Assembly: GCF_000566685.1 (NCBI RefSeq)
Contig: NZ_AZQN01000003.1
Location: 310,001-374,000, forward strand
Length of the DNA stretch: 64,000 nt
Source of the DNA: Dyadobacter tibetensis Y620-1
GTDB taxonomy: Bacteria > Bacteroidota > Bacteroidia > Cytophagales > Spirosomataceae
Direction: 5' to 3'
The translations under genes and the position numbers were made by a program. Positions 27,366 through 37,762 of this stretch are shown in pieces (positions within the stretch are counted from its first letter, which is position 1; each line of letters begins with the position of its first letter). A model generated the notes under the pieces. It saw only the letters and a program-made list of their open reading frames with translations, had not been told where the DNA came from and searched no databases.

Positions 27366-30055
27366 GACGTTTCAGGGTTTATTTTTCCAAATGAAGGCCA
27401 TTCAATTCCCGTTAATCCCATAATCTGATAGGGAATTCCTGCAATTCCTTCGGGCATTTCGGGGTGAATTTGTACCGTTAGGGTAAAGGTTTTTGCTCCG
27501 ATTTGTAATTTGGCCTCTATATCCGGCTCCAAGCCATAACGAGTGGCCTCCAAAACGGATAGAGCCAGGTAAGGCTTAGGCGCAAGTGAGGCAATGCCGG
27601 GAGATAGACTACTAAGCCATTCTGAGCCGAAAATATGTACGAAGGGTACCAGTTCAATATCCCCATTGGATATGTTTTCGGGTTGCTCAGCCGACCAACT
27701 GACAGGGGTTTGTACCGGGCCAGGGAAGAGCCTGAAACCATAAAAATTTTCCTTAAGTTCTCCATTGAAATCTTGCTGATATTGGTTTACCGCCTGTCCT
27801 GAGTTCCACGAAGGGGCCCAATAATATGGAGCTAGGGGTGCAGGAGGTAATCCCCTGTATCCTTCCATGGTAAATCCATAAGGGCTATGAGTGTCAACAG
27901 GAGGCTTGGGTTCGCTTATCGTCAAATGAGCTGACATAGCAGTTCGTCCGCTAAAACGGTGTGGTTCCCTAGGAATCTTTTGTTCATGGATTAGGTACCC
28001 AGGCTTTGGCCCAACCCTATCTAACCCTGCAAATTCTGGAAGAAGCTCAATAAGTTCGCTAAGGAGGTCGGGGTGCTGATCCAATTCTTCCACCTGGAGC
28101 CCACCTTTTATCTGTCGTAAGTCGTTAAGCCAGCTCCATGCCGGTCTGATCGCCTCGCTGCCAGGAACAAATACTGCATAATATCGTTGCCCCCGTCCTT
28201 CACTATTAACGAGGGTGCCCGATGATTCTGCAAAAGTTGTCGATGGGAGCACGATTGTAGCCTTGGAGGTTGTGCCATGATGAATCTGATCAATTACAAT
28301 TAGATGTTCTATCCGACTGAGGAAACCGTCAACCTTTTCTAGAGGAAATTGCCGATATAGGTCTTGCTCGAGTACAAGCACTCCATCTATGGACTCATTT
28401 GAGGCTCTGGAGAATGCTTTTTCAATGGAAGGGGCTTGCAACAAGGCCAGGCCTGTACTATTACTCTCCGGGAGGATCAGTGCTAGGTCTGTTTTCTGGT
28501 CCTGCTTATTCAATGCCAGGGCGATACGATAGGCTGCTTGTAGGATCTGTTCGTTGAATAAACTCATGCCGGAAACAATTAAGGGGCGTTTAGATCTCTT
28601 TAACGTTTGAGCAATTGCCATCAAATCCGCATGGTTCTGATTCGAGAGTGAGGCAGGAGGACTGTCGGGCTGCTCTAACAGCTGGGCCAAGGCGAATGCC
28701 CAGTCAGCGATAGCATTGGGGGCCAGGTGGTTAGTATGAGTCGCCAGGTCGTCTAGTTTCGTAGATCTTGGATAGGCAATGTATAGCGGCCCTGATTGAT
28801 CCTGGATTTTTTCTCTCAGGGCAGCATCATTCCAGGAGGGAACCCGAATGGACTCAGCCTCTTCTAAGGGTTGATTTCTAAGGGCTTGTCTTAGGGATAG
28901 CGCTAGTCTGGGGGCACTGTTGGTAGGGTCTTCACCTAGTATCAGTACGGCATCTGTTCTTTCTATATCCGCCATTGAAGGAGTATGGATCGTACCCGAT
29001 TGATTGATGGCAAGAATTTTTTTGGTAAGCTCAGTTTCAGGCTCGGACAGGCTTTGATAAAAATTCTCTACTCCCACCAGTTGGCGAAGGGCGAAATTGG
29101 CCTCCAGGGAAGCTCTAGGAGACCCTATTCCTATCAGTTTATTATTAATCACAATTTCAGAAAGCTTATTAAAAAGTATTTCAGGGGTGGCTACCACATT
29201 ATCAATAAGTGGTTCCGGGATCCGTTGGGGCTGGTTGCTGAAGTCGTATCCATAGCGGCCCCTGTCACAAAGGAAATACCCGTTTACAAATGGATTGTGC
29301 CGGTTAGTAATCTGTCTTAAGCTACCATAACGTTCGCCAGCGATGACATTGCAGCCCAAACTGCAATGTGGGCAAATGGAAGGGGCCATGGTCATATCCC
29401 ATTTCCGGGTATAATGTTGGCGAAGGGTTTTATCCGTGAACACTCCTGTAGGGCATACCTCTGTCAGGTTGCCGCTAAATTCGTTTTCGAGATTGCCTTC
29501 ATGGGCTCTGCCAAAGTATACCAGATCATGAGCGGCAAAAACATCTAAATCCCTCCCCCCTGCATACTCTTTGTAATAGCGTACACAGCGGTAGCACTGG
29601 ATGCAGCGATTCATTTCATGATGTATGAGCGGGCCCAGATTCTGATTGAGGTGGGTTCGTTTAGGATAATTATATTTTCTGTAAGCATGTCCGGTCAGTA
29701 CGGTCATATCTTGAAGATGGCATGCGCCCCCTTCATCACAAATCGCACAGTCATGTGGATGGTTGGTCATAAGCCATTCGATATTCTGAGCCCGGAAGGC
29801 CCGGGCTGAGGCATTGTTTACGGAAATATAAAGTCCATCGCGCACGGGTTCCATACAGGCCATCATTAGTCTGCCACGGGTGTCGTTTACATCTTTGAAG
29901 ACTGTTACGGCACACTGCCGGCAGGCACCAACAGATCCCATGGCCGGATGCCAGCAAAAGTAGGGCAGCTTGATGCCTAGGGACAGACAGACTTCTAGCA
30001 GATTTTTGCCTTCTGCAACGGTGTATGGAATGTTATCTATAGATATATCTGCCAT
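27362..30055 (-). CDS. nuoG: NADH-quinone oxidoreductase subunit G
   Basis: Large iron-sulfur subunit of the peripheral arm, 897 residues, with a molybdopterin-oxidoreductase-like C-terminal body. Cluster ligands in order: 2Fe-2S at Cys 34, 45, 48, 67; N5 at His 99, Cys 103, 106, 112; N4 at Cys 151, 154, 157, 201; and the optional N7 cluster at Cys 228, 231, 235, 263 (Cx2Cx3Cx27C). N7 ligands are lost in mitochondrial-type enzymes but kept in E. coli and Thermus types. It sits 3 bp after nuoF. The C-terminal third diverges strongly, as usual in this subunit. Confidence 0.95.
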   Translation of the reverse strand: MADISIDNIPYTVAEGKNLLEVCLSLGIKLPYFCWHPAMGSVGACRQCAVTVFKDVNDTRGRLMMACMEPVRDGLYISVNNASARAFRAQNIEWLMTNHPHDCAICDEGGACHLQDMTVLTGHAYRKYNYPKRTHLNQNLGPLIHHEMNRCIQCYRCVRYYKEYAGGRDLDVFAAHDLVYFGRAHEGNLENEFSGNLTEVCPTGVFTDKTLRQHYTRKWDMTMAPSICPHCSLGCNVIAGERYGSLRQITNRHNPFVNGYFLCDRGRYGYDFSNQPQRIPEPLIDNVVATPEILFNKLSEIVINNKLIGIGSPRASLEANFALRQLVGVENFYQSLSEPETELTKKILAINQSGTIHTPSMADIERTDAVLILGEDPTNSAPRLALSLRQALRNQPLEEAESIRVPSWNDAALREKIQDQSGPLYIAYPRSTKLDDLATHTNHLAPNAIADWAFALAQLLEQPDSPPASLSNQNHADLMAIAQTLKRSKRPLIVSGMSLFNEQILQAAYRIALALNKQDQKTDLALILPESNSTGLALLQAPSIEKAFSRASNESIDGVLVLEQDLYRQFPLEKVDGFLSRIEHLIVIDQIHHGTTSKATIVLPSTTFAESSGTLVNSEGRGQRYYAVFVPGSEAIRPAWSWLNDLRQIKGGLQVEELDQHPDLLSELIELLPEFAGLDRVGPKPGYLIHEQKIPREPHRFSGRTAMSAHLTISEPKPPVDTHSPYGFTMEGYRGLPPAPLAPYYWAPSWNSGQAVNQYQQDFNGELKENFYGFRLFPGPVQTPVSWSAEQPENISNGDIELVPFVHIFGSEWLSSLSPGIASLAPKPYLALSVLEATRYGLEPDIEAKLQIGAKTFTLTVQIHPEMPEGIAGIPYQIMGLTGIEWPSFGKINPETS

Positions 30056-30058
30056 AAT

Positions 30059-31330
30059 TTAGTGTCGCCAAGGACAGCGATGGTATGTGATATGATTCTC
30101 AAAATCTTCTCTAAAATATTTTAAAACACTTTGTAAGGGCTCCATGGCCCCTGGTGCCAGGGCACAGAAGGTATGCCCAGGACCCAATTGCTGGCAGTGG
30201 GTGGACAACAACTCCAGGTCATAGGGGCTTCCCCTCCCTTCCTCAATCGAATGCAGTATTTTTTCTGTCCACGGCAATCCTTCTCGGCAAGGCGTACACC
30301 AGCCGCAGGACTCCTGAGCGAAAAAATGTTCCAGATTATGGACAAAGCCAACAGGACAGGTACGGTCGTCGAGGACGATCATCGTTCCAGTTCCTAGTCT
30401 ACTACCGGCTGCTGCTACAGATTGATAGTCGAGGGCTACAGACATATGTTGATGGACCAAGAAATCGGTGGAGGCTCCACCGGGCAGGGCTCCTCTGAAC
30501 TGGTAGCCATCCTGCATTCCACCGGCATAGTCTTGCAGTAACTCTTCCATAGGAGTCCCCATCGGTAATTCCCATAGACCCGGCTTTTTGACGTGCCCAC
30601 TGACCCCGTAGAGCTTCGTTCCAGCGTCTTGCCCCCTGCTCAGACTTTTGTACCAATCGGGGCCATTATTCAAAAGAGGGGGAAGGTTACAGAGGGTCTC
30701 TACGTTATTGACAATGGTAGGCTGGCCGAATAGTCCGCTGATTTGAGGGAAAGGAGGCTTGCTTCTGGGAGTAGCTCTCTTCCCTTCCAGGGCATTGAGC
30801 AGGGCTGTCTCCTCTCCGCAGATGTACCTTCCCACGCCTGTGTGCAAATACATTTCTAATCCATATCCGCTTTTCCTGATATTAGAACCGAGGTATCCCG
30901 CCTCATAAGCCTCTGCAATAGCTCGGTCAAGTAGTCGGGCTGCTTTTCTATAGGCCCATCGTAGAAACACATAGGAGATATCTGCTTGAATGGCATAGGC
31001 GGCTATCATCATTCCTTCGAGGAGTTGGTGGGGGTTCCCCTCCATCAGCATGCGATCCTTGAAAGTCCCTGGTTCCATTTCGTCGGCATTTGCGATCAGG
31101 TATTTATGGCGATAATCTCCAGTCATAGGAACAAAGCTCCATTTCATACCTGTATTAAAACCCGCCCCTCCTCTTCCTTTGAGGTCTGACTCCTGCACCA
31201 AGGCGGTAATTTCTGCTGGAGGCAGGGTAAGGCATTTGCGAAACGCCTCATAACCCCCTACTCTTTCATAGTCCTTCAGGTGGAAGGCGGGGCGGTTAAA
31301 GCTGATATGTTGCGTTAAGGGCTTTTCCAT
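30059..31330 (-). CDS. nuoF: NADH-quinone oxidoreductase subunit F (NADH- and FMN-binding)
   Basis: Catalytic subunit that oxidises NADH through FMN and the N3 cluster. The FMN loop GRGGAGF is at residues 52-58, followed by KYLIANADEMEPGTFKDR and the NAD region GRYICGEETALLNALEG. The N3 4Fe-4S ligands are Cys 342, 345, 348 (SCGWCTPCREG) and Cys 389 (HTFCALA). Length 423 is normal. It lies 4 bp after nuoE. Confidence 0.96.
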   Translation of the reverse strand: MEKPLTQHISFNRPAFHLKDYERVGGYEAFRKCLTLPPAEITALVQESDLKGRGGAGFNTGMKWSFVPMTGDYRHKYLIANADEMEPGTFKDRMLMEGNPHQLLEGMMIAAYAIQADISYVFLRWAYRKAARLLDRAIAEAYEAGYLGSNIRKSGYGLEMYLHTGVGRYICGEETALLNALEGKRATPRSKPPFPQISGLFGQPTIVNNVETLCNLPPLLNNGPDWYKSLSRGQDAGTKLYGVSGHVKKPGLWELPMGTPMEELLQDYAGGMQDGYQFRGALPGGASTDFLVHQHMSVALDYQSVAAAGSRLGTGTMIVLDDRTCPVGFVHNLEHFFAQESCGWCTPCREGLPWTEKILHSIEEGRGSPYDLELLSTHCQQLGPGHTFCALAPGAMEPLQSVLKYFREDFENHITYHRCPWRH

Positions 31331-31334
31331 GGGG

Positions 31335-31817
31335 CTACGGATAGGTGCTTAATATATGCGCTAACTGCTGAGCCTGAAGCCTGGGGTAGGTGTCTTCATC
31401 GATCATCATGGCAGGGGCCTGGTCGCAGGCTCCTAAACATACGTTGGGTAGGAGTGTGAAGCGCCCATCAGCAGTGGTCTCTCCAAATCGGATGTGTAAC
31501 AGATCTGAAAGAGTTAGATAGATTTTTTCGTAACCCATGACATAGCAGCTGATGCTGTCGCATAACAGAATGACATGCCGCCCTACTGGCTCACGAAAAA
31601 TAAGGTTATAAAAGGTTGCGATGCTATCCAACTCCGCTGTAGACATGCCTAAATGATCGGCAAGAAGTGTCAGGGTGTCGTCGGATATCCACCCCCGATG
31701 TTCCTGGACAATCTTCATAGCCTCAATGCAGGCCGCTCGGGGTAGGGGAACACGAAGAATTTCCTTTTCTATCGCAGCGATTTCACTATCAGTAAGCGAT
31801 TGTTTAGCTTTCATCAA
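31335..31817 (-). CDS. nuoE: NADH-quinone oxidoreductase subunit E
   Basis: Thioredoxin-fold 2Fe-2S subunit (cluster N1a) next to NuoF, 160 residues. Ligands are Cys 86 and 91 (CDSISC) and Cys 127 and 131 (CLGAC). The helical N-terminal part contains EHRGWISDDTLTLLADHLG, typical of the 24-kDa family. It starts 18 bp after nuoCD. Confidence 0.95.
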   Translation of the reverse strand: MMKAKQSLTDSEIAAIEKEILRVPLPRAACIEAMKIVQEHRGWISDDTLTLLADHLGMSTAELDSIATFYNLIFREPVGRHVILLCDSISCYVMGYEKIYLTLSDLLHIRFGETTADGRFTLLPNVCLGACDQAPAMMIDEDTYPRLQAQQLAHILSTYP

Positions 31818-31835
31818 TCTATCGATTTTAATGAC

Positions 31836-33644
31836 TTATCGATCAATATCGGCCAGTACATAATCCATACTTCCTAATATGGACAGCAGATCGGAAACCG
31901 TATAACCCTGGCTGATATAAGGAAGCATCTGCATATGAGGGAAAGATGGTGTACGGATTCGTACCCGATAAGCTGAGGTATTACCGTCGCTGATCAGATA
32001 ATAACTGTTGGCGCCCTTTGCGGCTTCTATGCAGCTCATGGCTTCTCCCTGAGGGATCACCGGCCCCCAGCTTACCTGGAGGAAATGCGTGATAAGCGTT
32101 TCTATATCCTGCATGGTATTCTTTTTTAAGGGAGGGGTGGTGAGAGGGTGGTCGGACTTATAGGAGCCTTCAGGCATGTTTTCAAGGCACTGCTTAACAA
32201 TACGTAAACTTTGGTTCATTTCCTCCACCCTTACGAGGGCCCGATCGTAGCAGTCTCCATTTTGTCCTGTAGGAATATCGAATTCAAAATTTTCATATCC
32301 TGAATAGGGCCGAGACTTCCGGAAGTCATATGCCATCCCGCAAGCACGTAGGCCGGCACCAGTGACGCCCCATTCAATAGCCTCTTCCAGGGTATAAATG
32401 CCAATCCCTACGGTTCTGGCCTTGAAAATACTATTGCGAAGTACCATTGCCTCGTATTCCTTTAATCTCGCTGGAAAGTACTCAACGAAGGTTCGGACCA
32501 GGCTATCCCATCCCTGGGGGAGGTCCTGGGCAAGTCCACCAATTCGGAACCAGTTAGGATGCATGCGCGCCCCGCAAATCGCTTCTATGATATCGAAAAT
32601 TTTTTCCCGATCGGTGAACATATAAAAAACGGGAGATAACTGTCCAAGATCCTGGGCGAAGGTGCCATACCATACCAGGTGGCTTGCAATTCGGAATAGC
32701 TCACAGAGCATAATTCGGATGACTTCCACTCTTTTTGGAACGCTGATGCCTGCCAGCTCTTCTACTGCGAGTAGGTAGGCCAGGTTATTCATTACGCCTC
32801 CCAGATAGTCTATCCGATCGGTGTAGGGGATATAGGTATGCCAAGACTGTCGCTCACCCATTTTTTCGGCACCCCTATGGTGAAAACCTATGTCTGGTAT
32901 GGCATTTACGATCTCTTCTCCTTCTAGTTGCAACATAATGCATAACACGCCATGGGTTCCTGGGTGCTGCGGACCTAGATTCAAAAACATATAGTCTACA
33001 TCTGACCGCTGCCGCTCTAGCCCCCAGTCTTCGGGTTTGAACATTAAAGATTCTTGTTCTTTTTCCTGTTTTTCATCCGTAAGTTTGAATGGACCCATAT
33101 CGGTGGCTCGGGCCGGATGCTCTTTGCGCAGCGGGTGTCCTTCCCAAGTGAGAGGCATCAGAATACGACGAAGATTAGGATGACCGTCGAAACCTATGCC
33201 AAACAAATCGTATACTTCCCGTTCATACCAATTCGCATTTTGCCAGAGCGAACATATGGATGGGAGGTGTGGATAGGCTCCGTAAAGAGGTACCTTAACT
33301 CTTATGAAAGTGTGTCGGGAATAGGAGTACAGGTGATAGACCAGGGTGAAATCGACTTTTTCTACAGCATTTTGGGAGTTTGCAGCCCTACTTCGTTCGT
33401 CGATGGCGGTGAGATCGTATAAGAATAGGAAAGGGTTACTCACCGATCGCTTCAGATAGCTGAGAAGGCGCAATAATATTTGGGGGGACGTAAAGACTTG
33501 AAGCATATTTTTCCCAATCAGATGATCCTGAAAATCTGGACTATCCGCCTGGAGGGTAGCATTGACGGGTCGGGAAGAAGACGACCCGATATTTCCGCCA
33601 AACTCGGCATAAAGCGCTGCGATTAAGCTTGCGTCCGTATTCAT
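31836..33644 (-). CDS. nuoCD: NADH-quinone oxidoreductase fused subunits C and D
   Basis: Fusion of the 30-kDa and 49-kDa subunits, 602 residues. The NuoC part covers about residues 1-205 and contains the family signature [19 protein letters not shown]. The NuoD part begins near residue 215 with [16 protein letters not shown], includes [15 protein letters not shown], and ends in the family tail [10 protein letters not shown]. NuoD forms the quinone site with NuoB. Fusion also occurs in enterobacteria and several other lineages. It lies 47 bp after nuoB. Confidence 0.96.
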   Translation of the reverse strand: MNTDASLIAALYAEFGGNIGSSSSRPVNATLQADSPDFQDHLIGKNMLQVFTSPQILLRLLSYLKRSVSNPFLFLYDLTAIDERSRAANSQNAVEKVDFTLVYHLYSYSRHTFIRVKVPLYGAYPHLPSICSLWQNANWYEREVYDLFGIGFDGHPNLRRILMPLTWEGHPLRKEHPARATDMGPFKLTDEKQEKEQESLMFKPEDWGLERQRSDVDYMFLNLGPQHPGTHGVLCIMLQLEGEEIVNAIPDIGFHHRGAEKMGERQSWHTYIPYTDRIDYLGGVMNNLAYLLAVEELAGISVPKRVEVIRIMLCELFRIASHLVWYGTFAQDLGQLSPVFYMFTDREKIFDIIEAICGARMHPNWFRIGGLAQDLPQGWDSLVRTFVEYFPARLKEYEAMVLRNSIFKARTVGIGIYTLEEAIEWGVTGAGLRACGMAYDFRKSRPYSGYENFEFDIPTGQNGDCYDRALVRVEEMNQSLRIVKQCLENMPEGSYKSDHPLTTPPLKKNTMQDIETLITHFLQVSWGPVIPQGEAMSCIEAAKGANSYYLISDGNTSAYRVRIRTPSFPHMQMLPYISQGYTVSDLLSILGSMDYVLADIDR

Positions 33645-33691
33645 CCATTTTTCTGTTAAGACTCCATCATTATCATGAAAGCGAATTTATA

Positions 33692-34333
33692 TCAGATGGA
33701 ATCTGGTGAACGTAATTCTGTCCAATTGCTGCGACTAGAACTCTTTTCTATTTTCATGTTTCGGGGTTCCGGCTTGATGATTCCCTGCGGACCCAGAGCC
33801 CAACTTAATGGACGTTGCTCCTTGCCAACTGAGTCGGCAAGGAGGGTAAGTCCATAGAGAAAGGCATCGGGACGGGGAGGACAACCTGGTACATATAAGT
33901 CAACGGGTAAAAATTTATCCACGCCTTGTACCACGCTATAGATATCATACATGCCGCCGGAATTTGCACAGGAGCCCATAGAAATTACCCATTTAGGTTC
34001 CATCATCTGTTCGTGAAGCCTTTTGATGATAGGTGCCATTTTAACGAATACCGTACCGGCAATCACCATAACATCCGCCTCTCGGGGGGTACCTCTGATT
34101 ACCTCCGCACCAAATCGTGCCACGTCATATTTGCTGGTCAGGCTCGTGGCCATTTCTACGAAACAACAGGATAGTCCAAAATGAAAAGGCCAGATGGAAT
34201 TCTTACGGCCCCAGGCTACCAGGTCCTGAAGAGAAGTAAGCATGATGCTTTGTTGCATTGCTTCGGGGAAACTGCCGGTTCCAGCCTGTGTTTCTCCGGG
34301 ATCGTTAGGACTGCTCAACCACCAATTCATCAT
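33692..34333 (-). CDS. nuoB: NADH-quinone oxidoreductase subunit B (N2 cluster)
   Basis: Binds the terminal 4Fe-4S cluster N2 that reduces quinone. The four ligands are visible: adjacent Cys 56-57 (GLSCCFVEM), Cys 122 ([12 protein letters not shown]) and Cys 151 ([12 protein letters not shown]). The start overlaps the nuoA stop by one base (TAATG). A second Met follows the first, so the true start could be one codon later. The C-terminal tail beyond about residue 175 is longer than in E. coli and low in similarity. Confidence 0.95.
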   Translation of the reverse strand: MMNWWLSSPNDPGETQAGTGSFPEAMQQSIMLTSLQDLVAWGRKNSIWPFHFGLSCCFVEMATSLTSKYDVARFGAEVIRGTPREADVMVIAGTVFVKMAPIIKRLHEQMMEPKWVISMGSCANSGGMYDIYSVVQGVDKFLPVDLYVPGCPPRPDAFLYGLTLLADSVGKEQRPLSWALGPQGIIKPEPRNMKIEKSSSRSNWTELRSPDSI

Positions 34334-34761
34334 TACTGGGTTTGCTGTTGACGTTTTTTATAGGCTGCCAATATCTTTTTTCCATTTGGACCAAAATCCA
34401 GGGCTCCTATGCTCCACTCGTATAATAATACTGCGAAAAGGAGCCCCATGAACAGAAGCATAGCCCAATATCCTGACCAGCCCAACTCCGTGAAAGCCAG
34501 TGCCCAGAGGACTATAAAGACAACTTCAATATCAAATATGACGAAGAGCATAGCTACCAGATAAAATTGTGCAGAAAATCGTAGCCTGGCACTTCCCGTA
34601 TGTATAATTCCCGACTCATAAGGAGACTCGGCTGCTTCCCCGCTGTGGCGCTGACCTAAGTAATAAGAAAGGCTTAGTATCAGTGTCAGCAGTAGAAATA
34701 CTAATACGGCATAAACCCAAAAGAGCCAGTCCGGAGTAAGTGAAGGGGTTTTGTCGGGCAT
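34333..34761 (-). CDS. nuoA: NADH-quinone oxidoreductase subunit A
   Basis: Three-helix membrane subunit of complex I, 142 residues. The loop [20 protein letters not shown] and the helix [20 protein letters not shown] with acidic residues are diagnostic. It is the first nuo gene; a CBS-domain gene lies 79 bp upstream on the same strand. Confidence 0.95.
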   Translation of the reverse strand: MPDKTPSLTPDWLFWVYAVLVFLLLTLILSLSYYLGQRHSGEAAESPYESGIIHTGSARLRFSAQFYLVAMLFVIFDIEVVFIVLWALAFTELGWSGYWAMLLFMGLLFAVLLYEWSIGALDFGPNGKKILAAYKKRQQQTQ

Positions 34762-34840
34762 AGTGTTCCCTTATTAAAAAATGAACCCTTTTGAGAAACG
34801 GTCTTTCTTAAACGTACTCACCCAATGGGTGTACCAAAAA

Positions 34841-35272
34841 TTATATTCCGGTAATGTAGTGCTTGAGATTACCTATGATGTATTCCTGGTCTTCGATAAT
34901 ATACTTGACCACGTCACCGATGGATATGATGCCAATGAGTTTGTCGTCATCAATGACAGGAAGATGCCTGATAAATTTATGCGTCATATATTCCATGCAC
35001 TCTTCTATAGAGGTGTCTGAGGTCACGGTGGCTGAGTTGACCGTCATGATCTCGCCTATTTTTACATTCTTAGAGGAGAGGCCTTTTAATATAACCTTAC
35101 GTGCATAATCCCGTTCCGTTAAGATTCCAACAAAATTCTCCTGTTCCATTACCAGGAGCGCACCGATGTTTTTCTCTAACATCAGCTCTAGCGCTTCGTA
35201 AACAGTGGTCTCAGGATTAACTGAGATCGGCTCTGTTTTCTTTTGTTCGAGTATATTCCTAACTTTTCCCAT
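34841..35272 (-). CDS. Two-CBS-domain protein
   Basis: Cytoplasmic protein of 143 residues made almost only of a tandem CBS (Bateman) pair. CBS1 spans about residues 15-65 (NIGALLVMEQENFVGILTERD) and CBS2 about 78-130 (FIRHLPVIDDDKLIGIISIGD). Such modules bind adenosine nucleotides such as AMP, ATP or NAD(H) and act as sensors, often by contacting another protein. Its position directly upstream of nuoA on the same strand raises the possibility of a link to complex I, but this is inference. The 79-bp gap has an imperfect hairpin (34814-34834) without a T-run. Confidence 0.88.
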   Translation of the reverse strand: MGKVRNILEQKKTEPISVNPETTVYEALELMLEKNIGALLVMEQENFVGILTERDYARKVILKGLSSKNVKIGEIMTVNSATVTSDTSIEECMEYMTHKFIRHLPVIDDDKLIGIISIGDVVKYIIEDQEYIIGNLKHYITGI

Positions 35273-35553
35273 AATGAACTCCTTTCTATATTAGATGAAG
35301 CACTGAATCAGGTAAGTATAAATCTAAACTAAATCGAGCTAAAAAGCTAATATTTAAAGAAATATTTGGATTTTAAATTTATTTAAAATCTGCGGCACCG
35401 CTGCCTAGCTTATGCCCTGATCAAGGAATAAGAAGACGATCTTACTTAGGACTGGCGGGAATCTTACTCTTGCACTATTAAGACCTGGACTTCAGGATTA
35501 AGACTTGACTGCGCGCCCAGATATGCAGTGACTTTTATACGGACCAGAGTCCT

Positions 35554-36132
35554 TTAATTTTTATTGATTAAGCAGCCAATGGCTTCTGTTTTGCGGATTA
35601 GAATGGGGTTGCCTTCTAGACTCGCCTGTATGGCATTGCGTAAATATGCCGCCGTGGCTTTAGGGCGATTTTTCCCTAAAGCATAATACCAGTTATCAAT
35701 CGCGCCCTGATAGAGGATAATTCCAGAAGCATTTAATAGAATGGCTTCAGGCATGGTATTGGCCTGATAGCGTTGCGTTAATCTTAGATCAGGATCTGGT
35801 TGCCCAGTCATTTTTACATTATATTTTTCAAAAAAAGCGGTGATTTCCTTTGTTGAAACGGTGTAAGAAGGGAAAACTGCTTCGAAGGAAACAGGTCGGT
35901 CATTGAAGTCGCCTAGCAGACTCCTTATTTCATGCATATAGGATTGAGTTACCGGACATTCCGTATCCAGGAATAAAATGACTTTAAGGCTTCCTTCAGC
36001 CGTGGCCCTACCGGATTGCGCAAAACCGAATAGGGGTAAGAGCCCTAGCACAAACCCCAACCATACCCTTGAGTGTACAGGATAAGCATGAAAATTTCGA
36101 CCAAAAATATTTATCTGCGGATTAGTAGCCAT
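35554..36132 (-). CDS. Exported redoxin/thioredoxin-like protein with single active-site Cys
   Basis: Protein of 192 residues with a signal-like hydrophobic stretch (about 23-39, ending FGFAQS) after an unusually long N-region; no later Met is available. The thioredoxin-like fold is suggested by KVILFLDTECPVTQSY, with Cys 59 followed by Pro and no second Cys (not CxxC), MPEAILLNASGIILYQGAID as the cis-Pro region, and a conserved-looking end TEAIGCLI with Cys 187. From memory, related redoxin domains occur fused to CHRPGEAAPF cytochrome/copper domains like that encoded at 8712. It lies after the argH terminator, so it probably has its own promoter. Confidence 0.7.
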   Translation of the reverse strand: MATNPQINIFGRNFHAYPVHSRVWLGFVLGLLPLFGFAQSGRATAEGSLKVILFLDTECPVTQSYMHEIRSLLGDFNDRPVSFEAVFPSYTVSTKEITAFFEKYNVKMTGQPDPDLRLTQRYQANTMPEAILLNASGIILYQGAIDNWYYALGKNRPKATAAYLRNAIQASLEGNPILIRKTEAIGCLINKN

Positions 36133-36149
36133 AATATAGTTCTAAAAAA

Positions 36150-36192
36150 TATACACCATAATGCCCGGGTACACGAGCTATTATGGTGTATA
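36150..36192 (-). terminator. Rho-independent terminator of argH
   Basis: Perfect 13-bp inverted repeat (36150-36162 with 36180-36192; core ACACCATAAT/ATTATGGTGT), followed on the minus strand by ATATTTTTTAG, a T-run. It lies 23 bp after the argH stop and just ahead of the redoxin gene. Confidence 0.85.
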
Positions 36193-36214
36193 CAAGTTAA
36201 AGAATGTTTGCCGT

Positions 36215-37549
36215 TTATGCTAGTAAACGCGCCAGGGCCTCTTCTGTTTGCTTTATATTAAAACGACCAATTTCCTGATCCATTCTCTGACTAATTTCCA
36301 TATTTTGCAGGTTTCCGATGCTGCCTTCGTGACTGTGCTTCAAGTCTCTGGAGGCTTGGTAAGAGCCATCAGCAATCTCGGTACCCACCTGTCGGTAGGC
36401 ATCTCGGAACGGGACTCCAGCAATTACCAGCTCGTTAACCCGCTCCACACTGAATAAAAGGTCGTATTTGGGGTCGGCCAGAAGATTTTGCTTTATCTGC
36501 ATATGCTCCAACATGAAATTTGCAATGTCCAGACAGTCCATAATCTCATCCAGAGCTGGCATGAGTATTTCCTTTAACAGTTGCATGTCTCGATGATAGC
36601 CAGAAGGGAGATTGCTTAATACCATGGTCACTTCCATAGGTAAGGCTTTCATGCGGTTGGTTTTCGCCCTTAACAGCTCGGCTACGTCCGGATTTTTTTT
36701 ATGCGGCATTATACTGCTGCCTGTAGTCATATCATCGGGTAAAACGATGAAGCCAAAATTCTGACTGTTGTAAAGGCATACATCCATGGCTAGCCGTGAA
36801 AGGGTGGCTGCCAGGGAAGCTACTGCAGTAAGCGCCGCTTGTTCGGTTCGGCCTCTACTCATCTGTGCATACACTACATTATGATGCATGCCTTCGAACC
36901 CAAGGAGTTCGGTGGTCATCTGACGGTTGAGGGGAAAGGAAGAACCATAACCTGCTCCAGATCCAAGCGGGTTACGGTTGGCTAATCTATATGCGGCTTG
37001 CAGCTGTACCACATCATCGATAAGTCCCTCCGCATAGGCTCCGAACCAAAGGCCAAATGAAGAAGGCATGGCAATTTGCAAATGTGTATAGCCAGGGATC
37101 AGATCATTTTTATGAGAATTGGATCGGCTGATTAGGGTTTTGAAAAGCTTTTCTGTAGCCATTACCACTTCCGTTAATCTCTGCCGGGTAAACAGCTTCA
37201 TGTCCACCAAAACCTGGTCATTACGAGAACGCCCGCTATGGATTTTCTTTCCAGTGTCCCCGAGTTTGCGGGTCAGCAGGAGTTCCACCTGAGAGTGAAC
37301 ATCTTCCACGCCATCTTCGATTAAAAAGCTGCCGTCTTGAGTTTGTTGGTATATGGCTTTAAGTTCGTGCTGCAGTTGAGTAAGCTCCTCATTAGTAAGC
37401 AGCCCAATTGATTCCAGCATTTGAGCATGGGCCAGATTGCCTAGTATATCAAATTCAGCCAGATATAAGTCCAGTTCCCGATCTCGGCCTACTGTGAAGC
37501 GATCGATTTTTTCGGCGGTGACTGTATTTTCTTTTTGCCAGAGTTTCAA
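36215..37549 (-). CDS. argH: Argininosuccinate lyase
   Basis: Last step of arginine biosynthesis: cleavage of argininosuccinate to arginine and fumarate, cytoplasmic homotetramer of the fumarase/aspartase superfamily. The signature GSSIMPHKKNPDVAELLRAK is present near residue 280, with EDVHSQVE and SGRSRNDQV (substrate loops) in the N-terminal third. Length 444 fits the family. It starts at MKLWQKENT. It is monocistronic as far as can be seen, with its own terminator. Confidence 0.94.
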   Translation of the reverse strand: MKLWQKENTVTAEKIDRFTVGRDRELDLYLAEFDILGNLAHAQMLESIGLLTNEELTQLQHELKAIYQQTQDGSFLIEDGVEDVHSQVELLLTRKLGDTGKKIHSGRSRNDQVLVDMKLFTRQRLTEVVMATEKLFKTLISRSNSHKNDLIPGYTHLQIAMPSSFGLWFGAYAEGLIDDVVQLQAAYRLANRNPLGSGAGYGSSFPLNRQMTTELLGFEGMHHNVVYAQMSRGRTEQAALTAVASLAATLSRLAMDVCLYNSQNFGFIVLPDDMTTGSSIMPHKKNPDVAELLRAKTNRMKALPMEVTMVLSNLPSGYHRDMQLLKEILMPALDEIMDCLDIANFMLEHMQIKQNLLADPKYDLLFSVERVNELVIAGVPFRDAYRQVGTEIADGSYQASRDLKHSHEGSIGNLQNMEISQRMDQEIGRFNIKQTEEALARLLA

Positions 37550-37627
37550 AATATATGCGGTGGTTAGAGTGTAATAGGTAGGGCAAGGCCTTCAGTGAAA
37601 ACACTTTGCCCATGGATAATTAAGGTA

Positions 37628-37635
37628 CAAAACTA
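37628..37635 (-). promoter_or_regulatory. Bacteroidota -7 element TAGTTTTG upstream of argH
   Basis: The minus strand reads TAGTTTTG, fitting TAnnTTTG, 79 bp ahead of the argH start. No -33 element is obvious. Confidence 0.4.
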
Positions 37636-37762
37636 AGTTGATTTTTGCAGGAATGGAATTAACTGACTTTCTTTTCCTTTGTATCAGTTGCAGTCCTGGT
37701 AACTTAGCTCCTGACCTGCAGCAGGCAATATCTATTCCGGTCGGGCAAAGAGAAACGCTGCA

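Noticed and set aside
34814..34834. Hairpin GTAC-t-CACCCA/TGGGTG-TAC between the CBS gene and nuoA
   Set aside because: Bulged, small and without a T-run in either direction; too weak to call a terminator or attenuator.
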